Origin: Bradyrhizobium aeschynomenes
Lineage (GTDB): Bacteria > Pseudomonadota > Alphaproteobacteria > Rhizobiales > Xanthobacteraceae
Direction: 5' to 3'
NCBI RefSeq assembly: GCF_013178945.1
Contig: NZ_JABFDM010000012.1
Span: 129,242-181,647 of the forward strand
Length of the DNA: 52,406 nucleotides
Position 1 is the first letter of the stretch. The number at the start of each line of letters is the position of its first letter. Made by a program: the position numbers and the translations under genes. Of this stretch, positions 44,155 through 52,267 are shown in pieces. Below the pieces are notes generated by a model, which had not been told where the DNA came from, did not search any database, and saw nothing but the letters and a program-made list of their open reading frames with translations.

Positions 44155-45042
44155 TCACCAAACCAGAAGACCGCGGCCGACGCCGTCGAGACCGCCGCGC
44201 AGCAAACCCACGAATGCCGCGAACACGATCGCGGCGACATAGCCGTCCAGGCGGTCCAGTAGGCCGCCATGGCCGGGAATGATGTGACTGGAGTCCTTGA
44301 CGCCGAACCGGCGCTTCACGGCGGACTCGCCGAGATCGCCGAGCTGCGACACCACCGACAGCACCGCGGCCATCGCAAGCAACGCCACCAGTCCGCCGGC
44401 GCCGGCCAGCGACCAGCCGGCGGCCGCAGCGAGGCTGGCCGCGAAGCCGCCGATCGCGCCGGCCCAGGTCTTGTTCGGGCTCACGCGGGGCGCAAGCTTG
44501 GGGCCGCCGATGCTGCGTCCGGCGACATAGCCGCCGATGTCGCTCGCCCACACGACGAGAAACACCAGCACCAGAGCACGCCAGCCTTCGGTGGTATCGA
44601 ACCGCACGAGCACCGAAGCGAGCTCGGCGGCGCAGGCATAGACGAACCCGGCCGCGACCCAGGCGCGACGGCCCGCAGCGAGAGCCGTGACGGCGACCAG
44701 CCCGAGCGCGAGCACGACCATGGCAACGTCGATCAGGCCGAACGCGCAGCAGATGCCGGCAACGGCGACGGCGAGCGCGCCGGCCGTGCCGACGGAGGCC
44801 GTGCGAGCCTCGCCGACCACCATGAGCCATTCGAGATACAGGCCGACCGCGACGACCGTGACCAATGCGGTCCAGAACATGCCGCCGGCATAGGCCGCGC
44901 CGAGCGCCAACGGCACCAGCACCAGCGCCGCCGCGATCCGCATCACGAGATTGCTGGGCGCAGACTTCTTCGGCGGCACGGCGGCGTCGCGCTGCGCGGT
45001 GTTGGCGGCATCTCCCACGGCTGCGGTGTCCGGTTTGCTCAC
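44155..45042 (-). CDS. cdsA: Phosphatidate cytidylyltransferase
   Basis: The product is 295 residues from GTG 45042, which overlaps the uppS stop by 4 bp (GTGA). About eight membrane helices follow a polar N-terminal stretch of some 33 residues (GDAANTAQRDAAVPPKKSAP), which is longer than in E. coli. The CDP-alcohol signature is SAVKRRFGVKDSSHIIPGHGG and D-rich VKDSSHIIPGHGGLLDRLDG (split in two). It makes CDP-diacylglycerol for all phospholipids. Confidence 0.94.
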   Translation of the reverse strand: MSKPDTAAVGDAANTAQRDAAVPPKKSAPSNLVMRIAAALVLVPLALGAAYAGGMFWTALVTVVAVGLYLEWLMVVGEARTASVGTAGALAVAVAGICCAFGLIDVAMVVLALGLVAVTALAAGRRAWVAAGFVYACAAELASVLVRFDTTEGWRALVLVFLVVWASDIGGYVAGRSIGGPKLAPRVSPNKTWAGAIGGFAASLAAAAGWSLAGAGGLVALLAMAAVLSVVSQLGDLGESAVKRRFGVKDSSHIIPGHGGLLDRLDGYVAAIVFAAFVGLLRGGLDGVGRGLLVW

Positions 45043-45806
45043 GAGGCGGTTTTCGCCACGAGGCCGCCGAAGCGGCGTTCACGCCGGCCGAACTCGGCGA
45101 TCGCGCCCTCCAGCGCAGCCTTGTCGAAGTCCGGCCAATGGACGGAGACGAACACCAGCTCGCTATAGGCCGCCTGCCACATCAGGAAGTTCGACAGCCG
45201 CTGCTCGCCGCTGGTGCGGATGATGAGATCGGGATCGGGAATGTCGGGCGCATCGAGATGAGCGCCGATGGCGTCGGCATCGATCGAGGCCGGATCGCGC
45301 CGGCCCTCGGCGACCTCGCGCGCCAGACGCTGCGCCGCGCGTGCGATCTCCTGGCGCGAGCCGTAGTTGAAGGCCACCACCAGCGTCAGCTTGGTGTTGC
45401 CCCGGGTCAGCTCCTCGGCCTCGCTGAGGAGCGCGCAGATGTCGGGCTCGAGCCCGTCGCGCTCGCCGATCACCCTGACGCGAACGCCATCGCGATGCAG
45501 GGTGGCGAGATCGTTGCGGATGAAGCGGCGCAACAGGCCGAACAGGTCGCCGATCTCGCTGGCGGGCCGCGACCAGTTCTCCGACGAGAACGAGAAGATC
45601 GTGAGATAGCGGATGCCGAGCTCATGCGAGGCCCGCACCACGCGGCGCAGCGCCTCGACACCGCGGCGATGCCCTTCCGCGCGCGGCAGGCCGCGCGCCG
45701 CAGCCCAGCGGCCGTTGCCATCCATGATGATGGCAACATGCGCCGGTCCGTCGGACCGGTCCGGCGCCTCCGTCACGGGGGCCGCGGCTTTGGACATCAG
45801 GCGCAT
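45039..45806 (-). CDS. uppS: Isoprenyl transferase (undecaprenyl diphosphate synthase)
   Basis: The product is 255 residues; an ATG at 45797 is also in frame, and the conserved part starts after about 20 polar residues. The Z-prenyltransferase motifs are AIIMDGNGRWAAARGLPRAE (DGNGRWA), FSFSSENWSRPASEI, and the C-terminal LIIRTSGEQRLSNFLMWQAAYSE. It condenses isopentenyl units to make the C55 carrier lipid for peptidoglycan and surface polysaccharide. It is 3 bp after frr and overlaps cdsA. Confidence 0.95.
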   Translation of the reverse strand: MRLMSKAAAPVTEAPDRSDGPAHVAIIMDGNGRWAAARGLPRAEGHRRGVEALRRVVRASHELGIRYLTIFSFSSENWSRPASEIGDLFGLLRRFIRNDLATLHRDGVRVRVIGERDGLEPDICALLSEAEELTRGNTKLTLVVAFNYGSRQEIARAAQRLAREVAEGRRDPASIDADAIGAHLDAPDIPDPDLIIRTSGEQRLSNFLMWQAAYSELVFVSVHWPDFDKAALEGAIAEFGRRERRFGGLVAKTAS

Positions 45807-45809
45807 CCT

Positions 45810-46373
45810 TCAGACGGTGAGGATTTCCTTTTCCTTTGCCGCCAGCAGCTGGTCGATCTCCGAGATCACGCTGTCGGTCGCCTTCTGCACGTCGCCGGCG
45901 AGGCGCTCCTGGTCGTCCTCGGACATCTCGTGATTCTTCTCGAGCTTCTTGAGGGTGTCGAGCCCGTCGCGGCGGACGTGGCGGACGGCGACACGGGCAG
46001 CTTCCGCATATTTGTGCGCGACCTTGACCAGCTCCTTGCGCCGCTCCTGGTTGAGCTCGGGAATGCGCAGCCGGATCACCTGCCCCTCGGTCGCCGGCGA
46101 CAGGCCGAGATTGGAATCGACGATCGCCTTCTCGACGGCCTTGACCATGCTGCGGTCCCAGACCTGCACCGACAGCAGGCGCGGCTCGGGCACGGAGACG
46201 GTCGCGAGCTGGTTGAGCGGCATGTGCGAGCCATAGGCCTCGACCTGGACCGGCTCGACCATCGACGCCGAGGCACGGCCGGTGCGCAGGCCGCCGAGCT
46301 CGTGCTTCAGCGCCTGGGTTGCGCCCTGCATGCGGCGCTTCAGGTCGTTGAGATCGAAATTGCCCGTGGTCAT
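45810..46373 (-). CDS. frr: Ribosome recycling factor
   Basis: The product is 187 residues from ATG 46373. The three-helix domain I with FDLNDLKRRMQGATQALKHE and the hallmark GGLRTGRASASMVEP is complete, followed by domain II (QLATVSVPEPRLLSVQVWD) and the RIPELNQERRKELVKVAHK helix. It splits the post-termination ribosome with EF-G. The gap to pyrH is 162 bp and holds only a small hairpin (gccggt and accggc near 46503-46519), so cotranscription with pyrH is plausible. Confidence 0.97.
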   Translation of the reverse strand: MTTGNFDLNDLKRRMQGATQALKHELGGLRTGRASASMVEPVQVEAYGSHMPLNQLATVSVPEPRLLSVQVWDRSMVKAVEKAIVDSNLGLSPATEGQVIRLRIPELNQERRKELVKVAHKYAEAARVAVRHVRRDGLDTLKKLEKNHEMSEDDQERLAGDVQKATDSVISEIDQLLAAKEKEILTV

Positions 46374-46535
46374 CACGCTTTCCTTTCCTGCAACCCCGGG
46401 CCCTTCAGCCGGTTCGGCCGCGCCTTGAAAGGCCATCGGCTGGACTCGACTGCTCCCGGACGAATTCCTGTGTCGCTTACGCTTCTACCGCAGGCACGGA
46501 GCCGGTCCAACACCGGCCGCCGACGGTGCAGCGGA

Positions 46536-47252
46536 TCACCCCGCGACGATGGTGCCGCGCCCTTTGCCCTGCAGCATCGCGCCGATCGCGCCGGGTTCGG
46601 CAATGGAGAACACAATGATAGGCAGCGAGGTTTCCCGGGCAAGGGCGAAGGCGGTCGCGTCCATGACCTTGTAGCCGCCTTCGATGGCCTGGGAATGGGT
46701 CAGCCGGTCGAAGCGCTTGGCGGCCGGATCCTTCTTGGGATCGGCGCTGTAGACGCCGTCGACATTGGTCGCCTTCAGCACGGCCTGGGCGCCGATCTCG
46801 GCGGCCCGCAGCACGGCGGTGGTGTCGGTCGTGAAATAGGGGTTGCCGGTGCCACCGCCGAGCACCACGATGCGCCCTTCGGCGAGCGCCTTGTGCGCCG
46901 CAGCGCGGGTGAACAGCTCGCATACCTCCGGCATCACGAAGGCGGACAGTGCCAGCGCCGGGCTGCCCTTGCGCTGGATCGCGGCCTCCAAGGCGAGGCA
47001 GTTCATGACCGTCGCCAGCATGCCCATGGTGTCGCCGGTCCCGCGGGACACGCCTTGCGACGACACTTCGACGCCGCGCACCATGTTGCCGCCGCCGACG
47101 ACGACGGCGATTTCGATTCCGAGCTTCTGGGCGGCGATCAGGTCGTCGGCGATCCGATCGACGGTCGGCTGGTCGATACCATGGGAATGCGGGCCGGCGA
47201 GATACTCGCCCGACAGCTTGACCACGACGCGACGATAGACCGGCTCAGCCAT
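46536..47252 (-). CDS. pyrH: Uridylate kinase
   Basis: The product is 238 residues. The amino-acid-kinase fold has VVVKLSGEYLAG at the start, IAVVVGGGNMVRG and GDTMGMLATVMNCLALEAAI. The ATP-binding GTGNPYFTTDTTAVLRA and NVDGVYSADPKKDP are also clear. It converts UMP to UDP and in many bacteria is a hexamer regulated by GTP and UTP. It is the third gene of the rpsB-tsf-pyrH-frr run, a conserved arrangement. Confidence 0.97.
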   Translation of the reverse strand: MAEPVYRRVVVKLSGEYLAGPHSHGIDQPTVDRIADDLIAAQKLGIEIAVVVGGGNMVRGVEVSSQGVSRGTGDTMGMLATVMNCLALEAAIQRKGSPALALSAFVMPEVCELFTRAAAHKALAEGRIVVLGGGTGNPYFTTDTTAVLRAAEIGAQAVLKATNVDGVYSADPKKDPAAKRFDRLTHSQAIEGGYKVMDATAFALARETSLPIIVFSIAEPGAIGAMLQGKGRGTIVAG

Positions 47253-47282
47253 ATGCCAATATGTCCCTATCCCGCGCGTTGA

Positions 47283-47309
47283 GATCCGGCGCGAAGGCCG
47301 CGCCGGATC
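47283..47309 (-). terminator. GC-rich hairpin in the tsf-pyrH gap
   Basis: gatccggcgcg (47283-47293) pairs perfectly with cgcgccggatc (47299-47309) around a five-base loop. On the transcribed (minus) strand no T-run follows, so this is more likely a partial terminator, pause or mRNA-processing and stability element between tsf and pyrH than a strong intrinsic terminator. Confidence 0.65.
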
Positions 47310-47326
47310 GTGACCGTTCTCAGTCG

Positions 47327-48250
47327 TTACTTCTTGCCGCTGGCGGCGGCGACTTCGGCGGCGAAGTCGGTCTCTTCCTTCTCGATGCCCTCACCGAGCG
47401 CAAAGCGGACGAAACCGGCCACCTTGATCGGACCGCCGACCTTGCCTTCGGCCTCCTTCAGCGCCTGCGCGACCGACTTGCCGCTGTCATGGATGAAGGC
47501 CTGCTCGAGCAGGGTGACTTCCTTGTAGTAGGTCTTCAGACCGGACTCGACGATCTTCTCGATCACGTTTTCCGGCTTGCCCTGCTGACGATACTTGTCG
47601 GCGAGCACGTCCTTCTCGCGCTTGACGAGCTCAGGATCGAGACCGGCGGCATCGATCGCCTGCGGGTTGGCCGCGGCGACATGCATCGCGAGCTGACGGC
47701 CGAGCACGGCGAGCTCGTCGGCCTTACCGGACGATTCCAGCGCGACGATCACGCCGAGCTTGCCGGCGCCCTCGATGACGGCGCCATGCACGTAGCTCGA
47801 CACCACGCCTTGGCTCACTTCGAGCGAAGCCGCACGACGCAGCGTCTGGTTCTCACCGATGGTCGCGATCGAATCGGCAATCGCGGCCTCGACCGTGATG
47901 CTGCCGACCTTGGCGGCCTTGATCTTCTCGACGTCGGCGCCGACGTCGAGCGCGACCTGGGCGATCATCTTGACCAGGCCCTGGAAGTGCTCGTTGCGCG
48001 CGACGAAGTCGGTCTCCGAGTTGACCTCGACGACCACGCCCTTCTTGCCCGAGGTCAGCGCGCCGATCAGACCCTCGGCCGCGACGCGGCCGGCCTTCTT
48101 GGCGGCCTTCGACAGGCCCTTCTTGCGCAGCCAGTCCTGCGCGGCCTGCATGTCGCCGCCGTTCTCGGTGAGCGCGGCCTTGCAATCCATCATGCCCGCG
48201 CCGGTCGACTCGCGCAGGTCCTTCACCATCGCTGCGGTGATATTAGCCAT
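47327..48250 (-). CDS. tsf: Elongation factor Ts
   Basis: The product is 307 residues, close to the usual length. It begins MANITAAMVKDLRESTGAGMMD, the N-terminal UBA-like domain with the binding loop for EF-Tu. TDFVARNEHFQGLV is the conserved nucleotide-exchange segment (TDFVxRN), and two core subdomains follow. It exchanges GDP for GTP on EF-Tu. It follows rpsB after 129 bp, which holds two hairpins. Confidence 0.97.
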   Translation of the reverse strand: MANITAAMVKDLRESTGAGMMDCKAALTENGGDMQAAQDWLRKKGLSKAAKKAGRVAAEGLIGALTSGKKGVVVEVNSETDFVARNEHFQGLVKMIAQVALDVGADVEKIKAAKVGSITVEAAIADSIATIGENQTLRRAASLEVSQGVVSSYVHGAVIEGAGKLGVIVALESSGKADELAVLGRQLAMHVAAANPQAIDAAGLDPELVKREKDVLADKYRQQGKPENVIEKIVESGLKTYYKEVTLLEQAFIHDSGKSVAQALKEAEGKVGGPIKVAGFVRFALGEGIEKEETDFAAEVAAASGKK

Positions 48251-48339
48251 CGTTGAACGTCCTTTTGCCTGTCCAAAGCGCGACGCAGCGGATGGCTCAT
48301 CGCCGTCCGCTGCCAGGAAATACCTATCTCAGTCGCGAT

Positions 48340-48360
48340 GGCCGGCGTGCGACGCCGGCC
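48340..48360 (-). terminator. Hairpin in the rpsB-tsf gap
   Basis: ggccggcgt and acgccggcc form a perfect 9-bp stem with a gcg loop. A second inverted pair (gcagcgga and tccgctgc) lies closer to tsf. No T-run follows on the minus strand. The E. coli rpsB-tsf operon has an attenuator in this gap, so partial read-through control is plausible. Confidence 0.6.
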
Positions 48361-48379
48361 AGTTTCTTGTCGTGTCGTC

Positions 48380-49369
48380 TTAGGCGTCGGCGAGCGACTT
48401 GGCCTGGGCAACCCAGGCGTCGGCCCGGCTCGGCAGACCGACTTCTTCACCGATCTGGTGCGCCGTGTCGTGGTTGAGCTCGGCGAGCTGCCAGTAGTGG
48501 AAGATGCCGAGGTCGTTCAGCTTCTTCTCGATGGCACCCGACACGCCGGTGAGCTTCTTGAGATCGTCGGCGGTGCCACGCGGACCCGGCAGACCCTGGA
48601 ACGTCGAGGTGGACGCCGCCGGAAGGTCTTCCTCCAGCGGAGCCGCGGAGGCGCCGACGTCGATGCCGAGCTCGCCCTGGGCGCGCGAGATGCCGTCGAT
48701 GGCGGCGCGGGCGATCAGGTCGCAATACAGCGAGATGGCGCGGCCGGCGTCGTCATTGCCCGGGACCACATAGGTGATGCCCTTCGGATCGCAATTGGTG
48801 TCGACGATCGCGGCGACCGGGATGTTGAGGCGCTGGGCCTCCTGGATCGCGATGTCTTCCTTGTTGGTGTCGATCACGAAGATCATGTCGGGCAGACCGC
48901 CCATGTCCTTGATGCCGCCGAGCGAGCGGTCGAGCTTGTCGCGCTCGCGCTGCAGGGTCAGGCGCTCCTTCTTGGTGTAGGAGTTGGCCTCGCCCGAGGA
49001 CAGCACCTCATCGAGGTGACGCAGGCGCTTGATCGACGCCGAGATCGTCTTCCAGTTGGTCAGCGTGCCGCCGAGCCAGCGCGAATTGACGAAGTACTGC
49101 GCGCAGCGCTTGGCCGCATCGGCGACGTTGTCCTGCGCCTGGCGCTTGGTGCCGACGAACAGGATGCGGCCGCCCTTGGCAACCGTGTCGCTCACCGCCT
49201 GCAGCGCCGTGTGCAGCAGCGGCACGGTCTGGGCGAGGTCGATGATGTGGATGTTGTTGCGGGCTCCGAAAATGAAATCGGCCATTTTCGGATTCCAGCG
49301 GTGAGACTGGTGACCAAAGTGAACGCCAGCTTCGAGCAGCTGGCGCATCGTGAATTCAGGCAACGCCAT
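48380..49369 (-). CDS. rpsB: Ribosomal protein S2 with long C-terminal extension
   Basis: The product is 329 residues, against about 240 in E. coli. The S2 body is typical (MALPEFTMRQLLEAGVHFGH, FVGTKRQAQ, SRWLGGTLTNWKT, and the metal-binding-region IDTNKEDIAIQEA). Residues from about 240 on form an extension that first is acidic and flexible (GASAAPLEEDLPAAST) and then has a helix-hairpin-helix-like unit (ADDLKKLTGVSGAIEKKL, then GIFHYWQLAELNHD). Such extensions are known in alphaproteobacterial S2. It binds 16S rRNA in the small subunit. The leader carries a promoter and an attenuator-like hairpin. Confidence 0.97.
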   Translation of the reverse strand: MALPEFTMRQLLEAGVHFGHQSHRWNPKMADFIFGARNNIHIIDLAQTVPLLHTALQAVSDTVAKGGRILFVGTKRQAQDNVADAAKRCAQYFVNSRWLGGTLTNWKTISASIKRLRHLDEVLSSGEANSYTKKERLTLQRERDKLDRSLGGIKDMGGLPDMIFVIDTNKEDIAIQEAQRLNIPVAAIVDTNCDPKGITYVVPGNDDAGRAISLYCDLIARAAIDGISRAQGELGIDVGASAAPLEEDLPAASTSTFQGLPGPRGTADDLKKLTGVSGAIEKKLNDLGIFHYWQLAELNHDTAHQIGEEVGLPSRADAWVAQAKSLADA

Positions 49370-49408
49370 TGGATATTCTCCGGTTGATTCCTCCGGAAAC
49401 GCGTGAGC

Positions 49409-49430
49409 AAAAACGGGCCGTCATGGCCCG
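49409..49430 (-). terminator. Attenuator-like hairpin in the rpsB leader
   Basis: Read on the minus strand, cgggcc-atgac-ggcccg (49430-49414) is followed directly by ttttt (49413-49409). The stem is 6 bp, all G/C, and the U-tract makes it terminator-like, about 40 bases upstream of the rpsB ATG and after the predicted promoter. It could act in S2-dependent or translation-dependent attenuation, but the binding region for S2 is not identified. Confidence 0.5.
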
Positions 49431-49484
49431 GCTTGCCACCGGACGCCCTCTAGGAGAGCCAAGTTTCCGTGTGAGATGGCGCGC

Positions 49485-49512
49485 TATATAGCCGGATTTT
49501 GGCGCAACGCAA
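49485..49512 (-). promoter_or_regulatory. Predicted promoter of rpsB
   Basis: On the minus strand TTGCGT (49512-49507) is followed after 16 bp by TATATA (49490-49485), close to a sigma-70 type promoter. It would give an mRNA with a leader of about 110 bases before the rpsB ATG. Confidence 0.6.
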
Positions 49513-49838
49513 GGAAAATAGGCCCCTATTCCGTCTGGAGCACCCCGGCGAGAGCGATTCCGACGCCAGCTTCGTCCAGCGGATAGAGGTCGACCGGCCC
49601 CTGTCGATGGCCTGCTTGCAGGTCCTGATCCCGCAAGAGCCTTTCTCGCTGAACAAGACCACGCACGCCTGTCCAGCCGTGCGGCCCGATCTTGCACGAG
49701 ACCACCGCGGATTAGGTGCTTACGACGCACCCTGATACCAGGAACGCCTGAGCCGATCCCCCTAAATCCCCGGAGCCGAGGCGATGACGGCAGCGCGGGA
49801 ACTTTCAGTCTCCGGCAGCAACGACGGTGGAACTGTGC
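49513..49838. other. Gene-free region between the FHA protein gene and the rpsB promoter
   Basis: This 326-bp stretch has no convincing gene, and the short frames on both strands lack ribosome sites and domains. It must contain termination for the minus-strand FHA gene, but no strong hairpin with T-run is visible. Confidence 0.5.
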
Positions 49839-50801
49839 TCAGCGCTCCACGCTGGCCGGCTTCAGCTCGGCGCGGTCGGCATCGAGCCGGGCCTTCAGCC
49901 CAGCGACATCATCCATGAACGTCTGCTCGGTTCGGAGCGGGACCAGGCGCAGCGACGGCGGCATCAGCACGTGGCTGATATTGGGCCTGCCCGAGTTCGT
50001 GAACGCCTCCGATCGCTGCAGGCTCTGCACCGCGATTGCGACCACGAGCAGCACGCCCACGACGATGCCCTTGGCGATCATGTGGGTGCGCCCGACCTCA
50101 CGCAGATGAAGGAAGCAGATGGCCGCGAACACGACCCAGGACACGACGTAGCCGTAGGTAAAGACGGTCGTCCAGGTCAGCGCGAACGAGGCGATCTGCG
50201 CGAGCTCGCTGTAGAGGAAGAACACTGCCAGGCCGGCCTGGGCGATCAGCAGATGCCGGAGAAAATGCGAGCGTCCGGAAAAAAGCCGCGCCAGCAGCGC
50301 CCAGACGCCGACCCACGCCACCACGACACCGATCAAGGTCAGGGTCGGCACGAGATAGTCGGACAGATGCGGCTCCGAAGTTTGCGCAAACCAGACCAGG
50401 ATCGCATTGAGGGCAACCAGAGCGGCACCGAGCACGATCGCGGCGACGATCGGGAGCGCGCCACGCTCGGATCCCGCAAGGCGCTCCGGCTCCACGGCAT
50501 GACCGGCGTCGCGCACCCGCAGCAGGGTCTGGCCGATCCGGATCGGCTCGCTGCCGTCGAGCACCAGCTGCGGCTTGCGGCTCTTGCTGCGGCCGAGATA
50601 GAGGCCGTTGGCGCTGCCGAGATCTTCGGCGACGAGGCGCCCCTCCTCGTCACGGAAGATGCGGACGTGGCGCGCGGCGACATAGGGATCGTCGAGAATG
50701 ACGTGATTGTCGTAGCCGCGGCCGATGCTGATCTCGGCCGCGTCGACGCGGAAGCGGCCGGCGACGTCGCGATGCTTGGACAGGATCTCGATCCAGATCA
50801 T
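49839..50801 (-). CDS. FHA domain membrane protein
   Basis: The product is 320 residues, and its ATG overlaps the protease stop by 4 bp (ATGA). The FHA domain (about 1-100) has SIGRGYDNHVILDD (Gly27-Arg28), VAARHVRI and DLGSANGLYLG (Asn65). At the phosphothreonine-binding SRxH position the Ser and Arg are replaced by Ala42-Ala43, so phosphopeptide binding may be altered. About five membrane helices follow (for example IVAAIVLGAALVALNAILVW, then LTLIGVVVAWVGVWALL), and the C-terminal tail is polar. FHA domains read Ser/Thr phosphorylation. No kinase or phosphatase gene is in the visible window. It is probably cotranslated with the protease. Confidence 0.9.
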   Translation of the reverse strand: MIWIEILSKHRDVAGRFRVDAAEISIGRGYDNHVILDDPYVAARHVRIFRDEEGRLVAEDLGSANGLYLGRSKSRKPQLVLDGSEPIRIGQTLLRVRDAGHAVEPERLAGSERGALPIVAAIVLGAALVALNAILVWFAQTSEPHLSDYLVPTLTLIGVVVAWVGVWALLARLFSGRSHFLRHLLIAQAGLAVFFLYSELAQIASFALTWTTVFTYGYVVSWVVFAAICFLHLREVGRTHMIAKGIVVGVLLVVAIAVQSLQRSEAFTNSGRPNISHVLMPPSLRLVPLRTEQTFMDDVAGLKARLDADRAELKPASVER

Positions 50802-52141
50802 CGGGCGACCTGCAGCCGTTCGAGGAAGCTCTTGCCGAGCCGCAACGCGTCGTCATAGGCGACCGCCTGCAGATTGAGCCGCGAGACGAGCGCCTCGTCG
50901 GCGCGGTCCTGCGTCACCGCGACCAGCACGACGTCATAGAGGTCGAACTCGCGATAGCCTTGCGCACACCACATCACGCGCAGGGGCGGATGCTCGGCCG
51001 CCGGTGCGAGGCCGACGAAATCCTCATGGCAACGCTGCGGCGTATACCACTTGCGGAACGAGCCGCCCATCGTCAGCCGCGGCTGCGCCAGCTGCGTCAG
51101 CACGGTGGCGAACTGGAATTGATTGAGGTCGATCGACTTCGCGTAGGAATGACTGACTTCGACCACGCCGGTGTTGAGATCGGAGGCGACATAAACGCTC
51201 GCCTCCGCCTTGCAGCTGGTCGCATTGATGCTGGCGCGCGGCTTCGGCGATGCGCTGGCGTTGGTGCTGGCCCAGCATTCGAACCACACCGCCCGCGTTT
51301 CCGGCGCCTGGTAGGAGCCGAACACGCGATCGCGAAAGCCTTCGTCGCCGAGCGATTTGTAGAGCGCGCCGCGCCAGTTCGCGAGCTGCGCGCTCACGTC
51401 CTTGCGCAGATCGCCCGCTGCGGGCTTGGCATCCCGGCCGCGTGCGAGCAGCGCGGCGGCGAACCGGGCCGGCACCAGAAAGCTGATCAGCTGGCCGCCG
51501 CGGCGGGTCGCGACGTTGACGCCGACCACCTGCCCCTGCGCATTGACCGCCGGGCCACCGCTCATGCCCGGATTGAGCGCGCCGGTGAAGTGGATGTGGT
51601 CGTTGTAGCTGTGCTCGACCAGGCCGTTATAAGTGCCTTCGATGATGGTGAAGCCGAGGTCGAGCGGATTGCCGAGCGAGTACAGCCGCTCGCCCTTGGG
51701 CACGCTGCCGTCGAGCGCGGCCTTGTCGAACGCAAAGAACGGCGCGTCCTGCTTGTCGACGCGAACCAGCGCGAGATCATTGGGAAGATCGACGGCGAGC
51801 AGCGTCACCGCGCCTTGCGTGCCGTCGGCGCCCGTATATTCCAGCCGATAGGTCTTCGGCTCGAGCGCCGCGTCGGAGACGACGTGATAGTTCGTGATCG
51901 CCAGTCCGTCGGCCGACACCAGGAAGCCCGAGCCGGTCGACGTCTGCCGCCCCGCGTCCGCCACGAGGGTCCGGATCTGCAGGAGGCGCGGCGGCGCTGA
52001 CGCGTAGACGGTGTCGGCGCCGGGCAGCCCCTGGGCCGCGACCGGTGACGAGATGCTCGACATGCCGAGACTGCAAAGCGCGGCCACCAACGCGCTTCGC
52101 CACAGCAACGCCCGCAAGGTCCGAACAAACGCTGTGATCAC
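50798..52141 (-). CDS. Exported trypsin-like serine protease with a C-terminal extra domain
   Basis: The product is 447 residues from GTG 52141, with GGGGGC upstream. A signal peptide (to about 36, SSPVAAQ) is followed by a trypsin-like domain with the full triad: His86 in ITNYHVVSDA, Asp122 in NDLALVRVD, and Ser194 in NPGMSGGPAVN. The last 200 residues are not a PDZ domain. They hold Cys residues (WFECWAST, NATSCKAEA, QRCHEDF, MWCAQG) that may form disulfides, and the family of this part is not recognised. It would act in the periplasm. The FHA protein is translationally coupled after it, and a proline-rich protein is encoded just before it. Confidence 0.9.
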   Translation of the reverse strand: MITAFVRTLRALLWRSALVAALCSLGMSSISSPVAAQGLPGADTVYASAPPRLLQIRTLVADAGRQTSTGSGFLVSADGLAITNYHVVSDAALEPKTYRLEYTGADGTQGAVTLLAVDLPNDLALVRVDKQDAPFFAFDKAALDGSVPKGERLYSLGNPLDLGFTIIEGTYNGLVEHSYNDHIHFTGALNPGMSGGPAVNAQGQVVGVNVATRRGGQLISFLVPARFAAALLARGRDAKPAAGDLRKDVSAQLANWRGALYKSLGDEGFRDRVFGSYQAPETRAVWFECWASTNASASPKPRASINATSCKAEASVYVASDLNTGVVEVSHSYAKSIDLNQFQFATVLTQLAQPRLTMGGSFRKWYTPQRCHEDFVGLAPAAEHPPLRVMWCAQGYREFDLYDVVLVAVTQDRADEALVSRLNLQAVAYDDALRLGKSFLERLQVAR

Positions 52142-52242
52142 TGTGGCCCCCGCAACACGTCGTCGGCCGCCGACGTCCTGCGCCCACGATCGATCAGTCC
52201 GGCGGTTCGGCCAATATCGAAAACACGATCGCGTTGCAACCG

Positions 52243-52264
52243 CCGCGCCGCCGCGGCGGCGCGG
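52243..52264. terminator. 22-bp perfect palindrome after the proline-rich gene
   Basis: ccgcgccgccg-cggcggcgcgg is a perfect 11+11 bp inverted repeat with no spacer, placed 3 bp after the stop of the partial minus-strand gene. The stem is very GC-rich, but no T-run follows, so it is only terminator-like and could also be a stability hairpin between the two genes. Confidence 0.45.
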
Positions 52265-52267
52265 GGC

